Source: Prevotellaceae bacterium
GTDB taxonomy: Bacteria > Bacteroidota > Bacteroidia > Bacteroidales > Paludibacteraceae
NCBI GenBank assembly: GCA_031271465.1
Contig: JAISVR010000016.1
Location: 1 to 52,767 of the forward strand
Direction of reading: 5' to 3'
Length of the DNA: 52,767 nt
Shown: in pieces, positions 47,501-52,767 of the stretch
How the letters are laid out: every line of letters starts with the position of its first letter
How positions within the stretch are numbered: the first letter of the stretch is position 1
The notes under the pieces: generated by a model
Told to the model about the DNA's origin: nothing
Database searches by the model: none
The model's input: the letters and a program-made list of their open reading frames with translations, nothing else
Program-made: the position numbers and the translations under genes

Positions 47501-47659
47501 AATAGCCGGAAAGCTATAAGTTCCGCCGCCGCCGCCTGCACCCTCTGCTCCATAATGTACTTTTACGGTGGTAGTTTGTGCATTTGCCGAAAGAATAAAA
47601 TTCGCGCAGCATAATGCGGCGATGCCAATGCGTTTGAGCTGTAAGATTTGCGTTTTCAT
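44549..47659 (-). CDS. Large exported glycine-rich protein with a T9SS-like C-terminal domain
   Basis: This 1036-residue protein has a signal peptide (about 1-28, ending LSANAQ). A glycine-rich domain (about 38-265) carries repeated runs of 5-7 glycines and blocks such as GTYTIKAEAWGGGGGGG and SALSITVGAGGG, as in the Gly_rich domain of adhesin-like proteins. An Ig/PKD-like stretch follows (about 270-380), then a long beta-rich middle. The end, SISLYDINGRLVAEKTG through FVARVVTDQGTAHLKAVKK, resembles a type IX secretion type A sorting domain, so the protein is probably exported across the outer membrane and attached to the surface. Function is unknown; adhesion is a guess. It lies 50 bases after the small membrane-protein gene. 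Confidence 0.85.
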   Translation of the reverse strand: MKTQILQLKRIGIAALCCANFILSANAQTTTVKVHYGAEGAGGGGGTYSFPAIPGTYTIKAEAWGGGGGGGNAIQSNNNRTTAGGGGGGGYATATFTTINSALSITVGAGGGYSPNESGTGLIGGNSRVNYNNSNYIQANGGSGGAGAFNVQGMPGGIGGMAISTGFPNLGTSGANGNRGSVNSETSGGIMYGGTGGNAGKNADGYGGNGGAGKRRDNNTFHIPEALPGEFPGGGGGGDAAYSNQMSGNGGSGGNGEVIISFSYTAIDIPNIQSSVSESAPGSGIVYIPGGGSTMLSVTNPISGGTYDWYKDGLLIYSGNSYYEVTTSGNYYVCLKNIIFAGARLLEFVSNGDGASISGNTLVIGGNSCSRTIEVIVLPEETGISVWSPNWAGDTGMTDDDLTNWNDARNWVRGIFPINTSRVYIPGYRATAGVTGVPIQYFPYLTEGNSYNCEEIYLASGAEIGNPQLLHYDIAHVQYNLGLGATSQSQISNVELLSIIENGPKADYDHLKVSAALAGENVFARGQWHTLTAPLHGMVSGDYSFGELPRAFIRKFDANEVETGSAFKGNWTNTYSSNIEPLRPAEGYAVWINAYQDQDGYRETAAGLNEAAMGVGGRTVGLSQINGILEFPYHNEDYVLQFDAQQRAHRIHQATGGDASKFYRYWSDLSLVFQDETVARSNPDRFAFEGLSTYTITAGSQSSIALIGNPYPSTIDFDQFYAANSGKIKNGYTLWTGSSYSSYLLGVGGYGSTVGAVDKYIAPGQSFLVELAEGITTADLSFPASITVRRTPSLTSMLRSGTIVQGILNIEAENAAGKTITGVVQHEEGSTVIGNYDMSKILPSFNASPEIYTLKTLQSGGIRGVAANFIPHNAEMLIPVGIATTAAGKLSFTLRGMNGFDGQVLFIDKQTQSESDISGLQEYVYNCDYTPVRNAKNEVLASEDRFFLRVSPASTTPISESQNDASLVGINSTESGLRFYAGSTIRSISLYDINGRLVAEKTGINSSVYFLPCEGNLFVARVVTDQGTAHLKAVKK

Positions 47660-47709
47660 AATTCAATCAATTTTAAATTATTACTGTCGTATTATACGAT
47701 GCCAAAGTT

Positions 47710-48144
47710 CTAAACTTTTCTCGACAATTTATCTCGTTTTTTAACGGCTATATAAGCAAGTGAAGCAATAAAAACAGCAAGAAAAGGAATGTTGCCTACC
47801 GGAGCTTGACTTATAGGGTCGTTACCGGGATTATTCGGGTCGTCGGGGTCGGACAATGCCATTGCTGCAAATAAATTATCCGGCAATATCGCGTCTGTTA
47901 CATTATATGTTGTTTCCGTTAGTGGAAAATAGATATTATCTGCCGATATTTCATTATACTTTGTTACACATATTTCTTCGGACAAAAATATATCCGAAGA
48001 AAAAGGATTCATATCGGTAAACAGATTCTTACTCAGTTTTTCCAATTGAAAAGAATAGGAGTAAAGCGGAATTGAAAGAGGTAATATTGAAACAACAAAT
48101 ATGAATCTTAATAATGTCTTTTTGGTCTTATTTTTTATAAACAT
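47710..48144 (-). CDS. Small exported protein with a PID-CTERM-like C-terminal tail
   Basis: This 144-residue protein has an N-terminal signal or anchor (FIFVVSILPLSIPLYSYSF), a short polar middle, an Asp/Pro/Asn stretch (SDPDDPNNPGNDP), and a tail made of SQAPVGNIP, a hydrophobic helix (FLAVFIASLAYIAV) and a basic end (KKRDKLSRKV). Short motif, helix and basic residues make up the three-part pattern of sorting signals, here most like the Bacteroidota PID-CTERM type. It is read between the trpB-like gene (21 bases before it) and the glycine-rich protein (50 bases after it). I do not recognise the middle. Confidence 0.7.
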   Translation of the reverse strand: MFIKNKTKKTLLRFIFVVSILPLSIPLYSYSFQLEKLSKNLFTDMNPFSSDIFLSEEICVTKYNEISADNIYFPLTETTYNVTDAILPDNLFAAMALSDPDDPNNPGNDPISQAPVGNIPFLAVFIASLAYIAVKKRDKLSRKV

Positions 48145-48165
48145 AAATACTTTAGTTTCTGAATA

Positions 48166-49527
48166 CTAAACCAGTTTTTCCAACCGGTCGGTGGTTTGGT
48201 GGATATACTCGTCGGTAACTTCGTAGTTGCTCATCTTTCCACTGTTAAACTGATCGTAGGCTGCCATATCAATCAAACCGTGTCCCGAAAGGTTGAACAA
48301 AATTACCTTTTCCTTGCCTTCCACCTTGGCTTTCAGAGCCTCTTCCACAGCCACGGCAATGGCATGTGTCGATTCGGGCGCGGGAATAATCCCTTCGGCG
48401 CGGGCAAAAAGCGTACCGGCAGAAAAGCAGTCTAATTGTTTAACATCTACCGCATCGACCAAGCCTTCCTTGTGCAGCTCGCTTACTATGGAACCTGCGC
48501 CGTGGTAACGCAGTCCGCCCGCGTGGATACTTGCCGGCTGGAAATCGTGCCCGAGCGTATACATAGGCAGGAGCGGGGTCATACCTACCGTGTCGCCGAA
48601 ATCGTATTGGAACACGCCGCGCGTTAGTTTGGGGCACGAGGCAGGTTCGGCGGCAATCACTTTCAAGTCCTTACCACCCAAAATTTTATGGCGCAGGAAC
48701 GGAAAAGCAATGCCCGAAAAATTGGAGCCACCTCCAAAACAACCAATTATCACATCGGGATAGTCGCCCGTCATAGCCATTTGTTTTTCGGCTTCAAGCC
48801 CGATAATGCTTTGGTGGAGAATAACATGGTTGAGCACACTGCCCAGCGTGTATTTTGTATCGGGTTGCGTAATAGCAGCTTCGATGGCTTCGGAAATGGC
48901 AATGCCGAGGCTTCCCGGACTGTCGGGGGTGGCGGCAAGAATTTTACGCCCCGCTTCGGTAGTATTGCTTGGCGAAGGAATAACCTGTGCGCCGAAAGTT
49001 TGCATTATCGAACGGCGATACGGTTTTTGCTCGCAACTGATGCGCACCATATACACTTTGAGGTCGAGCCCGAAATGTTTTGCCGCTACACTCAATGCCG
49101 ACCCCCACTGACCTGCGCCGGTTTCGGTGGTAAGGTGTTTCACCCCCTGTATCTTATTGTAGTATGCCTGCGGAATGGCAGAGTTGAGTTTATGCGAACC
49201 CACGGGGCTTACGCTTTCGTTTTTGAAATAAATTTTGGCAGGCGTATCCAATGCCTTTTCCAAGCCCGAAGCTCGTACGAGCGGCGTGGGTCGCCATATT
49301 TTGTAGAGTGTGCGTACCTCTTCGGGTATTTCAATCCATCGCTCTTCCGAAAGCTCCTGTTTTACTAATTCCTTGGCAAAAATTCCTTCCCATTCTTCCG
49401 GTTTCATCGGCTGTTTGGTAACAGGGTGAAGCGCAGGCAGGGGTTTGGTAGTCATATCGGCTACAATGTTGTACCATGCCTCGGGCATTTCGTTTTCGGG
49501 AAGAAGAATTTTCTTTGTTGTTTTCAT
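48166..49527 (-). CDS. trpB: TrpB2-type tryptophan synthase beta-like enzyme
   Basis: This 453-residue PLP enzyme of fold type II joins indole and serine in the classical reaction. The PLP lysine is Lys113 in [11 protein letters not shown], and the phosphate loop [15 protein letters not shown] and the [11 protein letters not shown] segment are present. Length, the N-terminal extension and these variants place it with TrpB2, the longer beta subunit that often lacks a TrpA partner, rather than with TrpB1. No trpA or other trp gene lies nearby, so it may salvage indole or act on its own. The start at 49527 fits the family. Confidence 0.93.
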   Translation of the reverse strand: MKTTKKILLPENEMPEAWYNIVADMTTKPLPALHPVTKQPMKPEEWEGIFAKELVKQELSEERWIEIPEEVRTLYKIWRPTPLVRASGLEKALDTPAKIYFKNESVSPVGSHKLNSAIPQAYYNKIQGVKHLTTETGAGQWGSALSVAAKHFGLDLKVYMVRISCEQKPYRRSIMQTFGAQVIPSPSNTTEAGRKILAATPDSPGSLGIAISEAIEAAITQPDTKYTLGSVLNHVILHQSIIGLEAEKQMAMTGDYPDVIIGCFGGGSNFSGIAFPFLRHKILGGKDLKVIAAEPASCPKLTRGVFQYDFGDTVGMTPLLPMYTLGHDFQPASIHAGGLRYHGAGSIVSELHKEGLVDAVDVKQLDCFSAGTLFARAEGIIPAPESTHAIAVAVEEALKAKVEGKEKVILFNLSGHGLIDMAAYDQFNSGKMSNYEVTDEYIHQTTDRLEKLV

Positions 49528-49551
49528 TATAGATGAGTTTGAAAAGTTTAA

Positions 49552-49674
49552 GTAGAGGCGTAATGCTTACGCCTTTTTAAATTTTTTATAATCATTGGAA
49601 TTTGAGAGATTTATTTATCATAGATTAATAAATCGTTGGCTAATTGTAAAAGGGCGTAAGCATTACGCTCCTAC
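49552..49674. repeat. Pair of GGCGTAATGCTTACGCC hairpins in inverse orientation
   Basis: The arms 49552-49573 and 49652-49674 are near-perfect reverse complements, and each is itself a palindrome (GCGTAA-TGC-TTACGC). The right one, read on the minus strand, is followed by CCTTTT and lies 14 bases after the thioredoxin stop, so it can serve as that gene's terminator. The left one can act on the plus strand. Confidence 0.8.
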
Positions 49675-49687
49675 ATTTTTTATAAAC

Positions 49688-50143
49688 TCACTTAACCTTT
49701 AAAACCTGTTCGAAAATTCGCACAAGTTCGGCTTTGGGCAGTGCGCCCATGGCGATTTGCGGGTCTGCGCCTTTGGGACAAAACAGCAGGGTAGGGATGC
49801 TTTTTACTCCGAAGGCGGCTGCGAGTTGCGGCTCTTTTTCGGTGTCTACCTTATAAATATAAAGTTTGCCTTTGTATTCTTCGGCAAGTTCTTCGAGCAC
49901 GGGTGCAAGGCGTTTGCAGGGACCGCACCAAGTGGTGTAGAAATCAATCAGGCAAGGTTTGTCGCCCAAGTACTTCCACACTTTGGGGCTTTTTTCGTAG
50001 TTGGCTACGCGCTTGAGGAATTCGGCTTTTGTTAGCGAAATGGTATGAACCACTTGAGGTCTTTGCAACATGGGCGGCGGGGTTTGTGCCGAACAAATGC
50101 TGCTAATCAACGCGGTTAAAAGGATAAAAATGATTTTTTTCAT
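49688..50143 (-). CDS. Exported thioredoxin-like protein
   Basis: This 151-residue protein has a signal peptide (MKKIIFILLTALISSICSAQ), so it should act in the periplasm. The thioredoxin fold has the classical active site TTWCGPCKRLAP with Cys73 and Cys76, and the cis-proline in KSIPTLLFCPKG. A third cysteine follows in LLFCPKG. It could reduce or repair envelope protein disulfides. A -7 element (TACCTTTG, 50170-50177, minus strand) lies just upstream. Confidence 0.93.
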   Translation of the reverse strand: MKKIIFILLTALISSICSAQTPPPMLQRPQVVHTISLTKAEFLKRVANYEKSPKVWKYLGDKPCLIDFYTTWCGPCKRLAPVLEELAEEYKGKLYIYKVDTEKEPQLAAAFGVKSIPTLLFCPKGADPQIAMGALPKAELVRIFEQVLKVK

Positions 50144-50169
50144 GGTCGGATTCTTTAAAAATAAGCGTT

Positions 50170-50177
50170 CAAAGGTA
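50170..50177 (-). promoter_or_regulatory. -7 element of the thioredoxin gene
   Basis: TACCTTTG on the minus strand lies 26 bases before the ATG, with no clear -33 partner. It falls just before the rseP stop at 50186. Confidence 0.5.
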
Positions 50178-50185
50178 GAAAAAAT

Positions 50186-51550
50186 TTATATAAAATCGTT
50201 TAAGTTGGCAAAAATCATTAAGCTGATAAGGAAAACCATACCCAACAATTGTGCCCGTTCCAGAAACTGCTGGCTGGGTTTTCGGCGGGTTACAATTTCG
50301 TAGAGCACAAATAGAAGGTGTCCGCCATCGAGTCCGGGTATGGGCAAAATATTCATAAACGCCAGAATGATAGACAGAAAAGCGGTCATTTCCCACAGAT
50401 GTGCCCAGTTCCACTGCGTGTCGTACATGTTGCCGATGCTCTTGAAACCTCCGAGGCTTTCCACGCCCGTTTTTGAAAACAGGTATTTGAAATCGCTCAC
50501 ATAGCCGCTCAGCTTTTGCCAGCCCAAGCTCACGCCTGCCGGAATCGATTCGAGCAAGGAATATTCGCGGGTAACGCTGCCAAAAAGCTCCGAATAGCCA
50601 CGCGGGCGTACCCCGATAACTCCCGATGAATCGGGCGAAACAGTGATTGTGTGTGCTTCGCCGTTGCGATAAAACCCGATATTGACAGGTTGCTGGCGGT
50701 TTTCGCTTATCACTTTTGCAAAGTCGAAAAAAGAGTAATACACCGTGTTGTCGATGCTCACCAAGCTGTCGCCTGCCAGCAAGCCAACCTGTTGCGCAGG
50801 GGAATTTTTTACCGTTTCGCCAATCACAAAAGGCAGGCGGGGCATGGCGCAAAATTCTTTATGGGCAATAATTTTTTCGCCGAAATCATCGGGCAAAGCA
50901 ATGCTGTGTTGTTTGCCTTCGCGGCTTATAGTTACCGTTTTGGCATTGATCAATCGTCGCAGCGAAGCTTCATTATATTGTGTAAACGCCTGCCCGTCGG
51001 CAGATACAAGGAGGTCGCCGTTGCGAAAACCTGCCTGTTGCGCCACAGGGCTGAACTCGAAACCTGCGCGGTAATTCTCTATCGGCACAAACTTTTCGCC
51101 CCACGCAAAGAGTATTGCCCCGTAAATAAGCAATGCCATCACAAAATTTACCAACACGCCACCTGCAATAATCGGCAAGCGTTTCCACGGGCTTACACTG
51201 CGGTATTCCCACGGTTTGGGCGGGGTAGCCATTTGCGCCTTATCCATGCTTTCGTCTATCATGCCGGCAATTTTGCAGTATCCGCCCAGCGGCAGCCAGC
51301 CGATACCCCATTCGGTATTTTCGGGGTTGCGTTGCCACAGTTCGTTGTTGGCAATGCTGTCGTTGCTTGCAAGGAAGCGGAACCGCCACCGTCCGTCAAT
51401 CTTTTTTGCCCGCACAAGGGCGAATGCAGGATTGAAAAACAGGTAAAATTTTTCTACCCGCACCTTAAACAGTTTTGAGAAAAAGAAATGTCCCAACTCG
51501 TGGAAAAATACCAGCAAGGTAAGACTGAATATTAATTGAAGAAACTGCAT
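50186..51550 (-). CDS. rseP: Site-2 protease RseP
   Basis: This is a 454-residue intramembrane zinc protease. The first helix holds HELGH (His17, Glu18, His21), and the third ligand lies in PIPGLDGGHLLF near the C-terminus. Two PDZ domains are inserted in between (about 190-400), with VAQQAGFRNGDLLVSADGQ and NSPAQQVGLLAGDSLVSIDN marking their ligand-binding loops. RseP cleaves membrane-bound anti-sigma factors and remnant signal peptides. The gene is usually next to dxr in Bacteroidota, but here no dxr precedes it within the window. Confidence 0.96.
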   Translation of the reverse strand: MQFLQLIFSLTLLVFFHELGHFFFSKLFKVRVEKFYLFFNPAFALVRAKKIDGRWRFRFLASNDSIANNELWQRNPENTEWGIGWLPLGGYCKIAGMIDESMDKAQMATPPKPWEYRSVSPWKRLPIIAGGVLVNFVMALLIYGAILFAWGEKFVPIENYRAGFEFSPVAQQAGFRNGDLLVSADGQAFTQYNEASLRRLINAKTVTISREGKQHSIALPDDFGEKIIAHKEFCAMPRLPFVIGETVKNSPAQQVGLLAGDSLVSIDNTVYYSFFDFAKVISENRQQPVNIGFYRNGEAHTITVSPDSSGVIGVRPRGYSELFGSVTREYSLLESIPAGVSLGWQKLSGYVSDFKYLFSKTGVESLGGFKSIGNMYDTQWNWAHLWEMTAFLSIILAFMNILPIPGLDGGHLLFVLYEIVTRRKPSQQFLERAQLLGMVFLISLMIFANLNDFI

Positions 51551-51576
51551 TGCGAATGATTTTTTTTATGAGGGGA

Positions 51577-51584
51577 CAAAAATA
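51577..51584 (-). promoter_or_regulatory. -7 element of rseP
   Basis: TATTTTTG on the minus strand lies 26 bases before the rseP ATG. No TTTG is seen at the usual distance. Confidence 0.5.
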
Positions 51585-51660
51585 CGATTTATTTTGTTTA
51601 ATCGTGAAATTGTTTAGCAGTTTAACTGTTGTGTAAACCGATTTCTTAATTCTCTTAAAT

Positions 51661-51694
51661 TTTGCTTGCTTTTTAAAAAATAGTTGTATATTTG
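51661..51694 (+). promoter_or_regulatory. Promoter of the possible leader transcript
   Basis: TATATTTG (51687-51694) matches the -7 element. TTTG at 51661-51664 is 22 bases upstream, and an alternative TTG at 51666-51668 is 18. The next gene on this strand is almost 1 kb away, but a leader peptide and terminator lie in between. Confidence 0.6.
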
Positions 51695-51753
51695 CCGCGC
51701 AATTAAACTAAAAGCTAAGAATTAAGAACTGAAAGTAAAAAAACGAAGCGCTG

Positions 51754-51809
51754 GTTGCGAGGAGGAACGACAAAGCAATCTCAGAACAGTACTAACAGAA
51801 GTTAATGAC
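51754..51809. repeat. Degenerate GTCATTGCGAGG element fragment
   Basis: GTTGCGAGGAGGAACGACAA followed by AGCAATCTCAGAACAGTACT and GAAGTTAATGAC repeats the core of the elements at 40684, 43417 and 43921 with decay. Confidence 0.65.
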
Positions 51810-51864
51810 AATGTTTCTTTCACTTTCCACTTTCAATTCTCAGTTTTCAACTAAAAAAAGAACC

Positions 51865-52002
<138 letters not shown>

Positions 52003-52036
52003 GTATACAGAGAAACAGACAGTTAGAAAAAATAAT

Positions 52037-52054
52037 CTTACCACAAGCGGTAAG
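52037..52054 (+). promoter_or_regulatory. Hairpin between leader peptide and terminator
   Basis: CTTACC (52037-52042) pairs with GGTAAG (52049-52054). The left arm can instead pair with GTAAG at 51999-52003, which overlaps the leader stop codon, so two exclusive folds are possible. Confidence 0.45.
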
Positions 52055-52063
52055 AAACACACA

Positions 52064-52106
52064 ATACCTTCGAGAGGAAAAAACATCCTTTCGAGGGTAT
52101 TTTTTT
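52064..52106 (+). terminator. Strong intrinsic terminator
   Basis: The arms 52064-52078 and 52086-52100 form a 15-bp stem with two G-U pairs and a 7-base loop, followed by six T residues. The left arm's ATACC can alternatively pair with GGTAT at 51991-51995 near the end of the leader frame. Confidence 0.85.
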
Positions 52107-52112
52107 GTATGC

Positions 52113-52166
52113 GTAGGGGCGTATTGTATCCGCCCAATAACAAGGGCGTATACAATACGCCCCTAC
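52113..52166. repeat. GTAGGGGCGTATTGTAT inverted repeat
   Basis: The arms at 52113-52135 and 52144-52166 are reverse complements with one mismatch over 23 bases. The unit resembles GTAGGGGCG-type dispersed hairpins and the related pair at 49552-49674. Confidence 0.85.
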
Positions 52167-52181
52167 AAATCCAACCCCTCT

Positions 52182-52354
52182 CCAACCCCTCCCCCCGTTG
52201 GGGTACTCCCCTTTACAAAAGGGGAGAGTTTAGTACAAACAGCCTTATTGTACAAACACGACGCCTGTGCCACACTGTCCCCTTATTTAAAGGGACGAGC
52301 GAAGCGGAGGGGTTAATAATAGTAAGGAGAGTACCCCAACGGGGAGAGAGGTTA
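52182..52354. repeat. TAACCCCTCCC-type hairpin element, copy 2 (composite)
   Basis: The left end reads CCAACCCCTCCCCCCGTTGG and the right end is its imperfect complement at about 52327-52354. The inner part repeats AGCCTTATTGTACAAACACG and ACGCCTGTGCCACACTGTCC, related to the middle of the copy at 43593. An extra right-end-like piece (GCGAAGCGGAGGGGTTAATA) lies at 52299-52320, so the copy is a composite. Confidence 0.8.
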
Positions 52355-52417
52355 AAAAAGAACAATACAACATATATATTAAATCTTAAAGAAAATCATT
52401 TGCAACAAACATAAAAG

Positions 52418-52557
52418 CAACCCCTCGCCCTTCGGGCACTCCCCTTTACAAAAGGGGAGAATTATGCATAAACAGCCCTGCTGTACAAAAAAAACGCTTG
52501 AGTAACAGCTCTCCCCTTTATTTTAAGGGGAGTACCCCCAACGGGGGGGAGGGGTTA
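52418..52557. repeat. TAACCCCTCCC-type hairpin element, copy 3
   Basis: It starts GCAACCCCTCGCCCTTCGGG and ends with CCCCCAACGGGGGGGAGGGG then TTAT. The inner AACAGCCCTGCTGTACAAAA matches the other copies. A second GCGAAGCGGAGGGGTTAATA piece follows at 52573-52594. Confidence 0.8.
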
Positions 52558-52656
52558 TATATAAAGATACAAGCGAAGCGGAGGGGTTAATAATAAGAGA
52601 ACTCTAAAAGAGAGAAATTACATAAATAAAACAAACACACATTAAATCAAAACATT

Positions 52657-52767
52657 ATGAAAACAGATCATCACAGTATCAAAGCCTATCTCTACAACAA
52701 CCCATTAACCGAAGACCCCAGCGACTTAGTAGCCCGTGTAAGTTCCGAGCGCACGCGCAGTATCAAA
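52657..52767 (+). CDS. HU-like DNA-binding domain protein, N-terminus only
   Basis: The 37 codons present read MKTDHHSIKAYLYNNPLTED, then PSDLVARVSSERTRSIK, and remain open to the window end. This opening, with short acidic ENPxTEDPxD-type and VSSERT blocks, is that of Bacteroidota HU-like (IHF-type) DNA-binding proteins carrying DUF4469 or similar C-terminal domains. Such genes are often near repeats and mobile elements. The domain call is from memory and rests on a short piece. Confidence 0.6.
   Translation, partial: MKTDHHSIKAYLYNNPLTEDPSDLVARVSSERTRSIK

Noticed and set aside
50651-51478. Plus-strand open frame inside rseP
   Set aside because: It is antisense to the PDZ and HELGH regions of rseP, with no motif or start site.

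Overview
The window looks like chromosomal DNA of a member of the Bacteroidota, probably order Bacteroidales. The evidence is the complete bat cluster (moxR to batE), a protein with a type IX secretion-like C-terminal domain, the Bacteroidota L25/Ctc, FloA/NfeD and DUF6913 genes, A-rich rather than GGAGG-type ribosome sites, and many promoters with the TAnnTTTG -7 element, several with TTTG placed 19 bases upstream. I saw no rRNA, tRNA, CRISPR array, prophage or transposase gene.

Layout. 1-6146 (minus strand) is a surface-polysaccharide operon read as manA, wzy-like polymerase, wzx-like flippase, two tandem paralogous GT4 glycosyltransferases and a GT2 glycosyltransferase cut by the window edge. 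A consensus promoter lies just before manA. 6187-9547 (minus) holds an nfeD-floA-SLC13 transporter operon. 9774-13029 (plus) holds a WecA/MraY-type lipid-carrier transferase and a biotin-dependent carboxyltransferase with its biotin carrier. 13136-19763 holds an exported unknown, menA and yebC (divergent), an exported unknown, dipeptidyl peptidase III and a histidine phosphatase. 19880-24202 is one 1440-residue carbamoyl-phosphate synthase in which the CarA-like and CarB-like parts are fused and the glutaminase active site is lost. 24401-27765 holds an AAA/DUF4143 ATPase and glmS. 27976-38274 is moxR-DUF58-BatD-like-batA-batB-batC-batD-batE-ligA, tightly packed. 38317-43363 is translation and tRNA housekeeping: DUF6913, S4 protein, pth, rplY, mtaB and tgt. 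43364-44548 is a repeat-rich non-coding island with an array of nine palindromes at 41-42 bp spacing. 44549-51550 (minus) holds rseP, a thioredoxin, a TrpB2-type enzyme, a small protein with a PID-CTERM-like tail and a glycine-rich surface protein. 51551-52656 is a second repeat-rich stretch with a possible attenuator: promoter, Thr-His leader peptide encoded by a (CA)23 tract, and terminator. The window ends in the start of an HU-like DNA-binding gene.

How the genes work together. manA can feed mannose-derived nucleotide sugars to the polysaccharide operon. glmS supplies amino sugars, and the WecA-like enzyme can start undecaprenyl-linked glycans. rseP, the bat cluster, FloA/NfeD and the secreted proteins all concern the cell envelope. 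The most unusual items are the fused carbamoyl-phosphate synthase with a dead glutaminase site (predicted to depend on free ammonia), the 42-bp palindrome array, the Thr-His leader, and helically phased repeats on both sides of the DUF4143 gene. All calls come from reading the sequence and recalled family knowledge; no database search was run.
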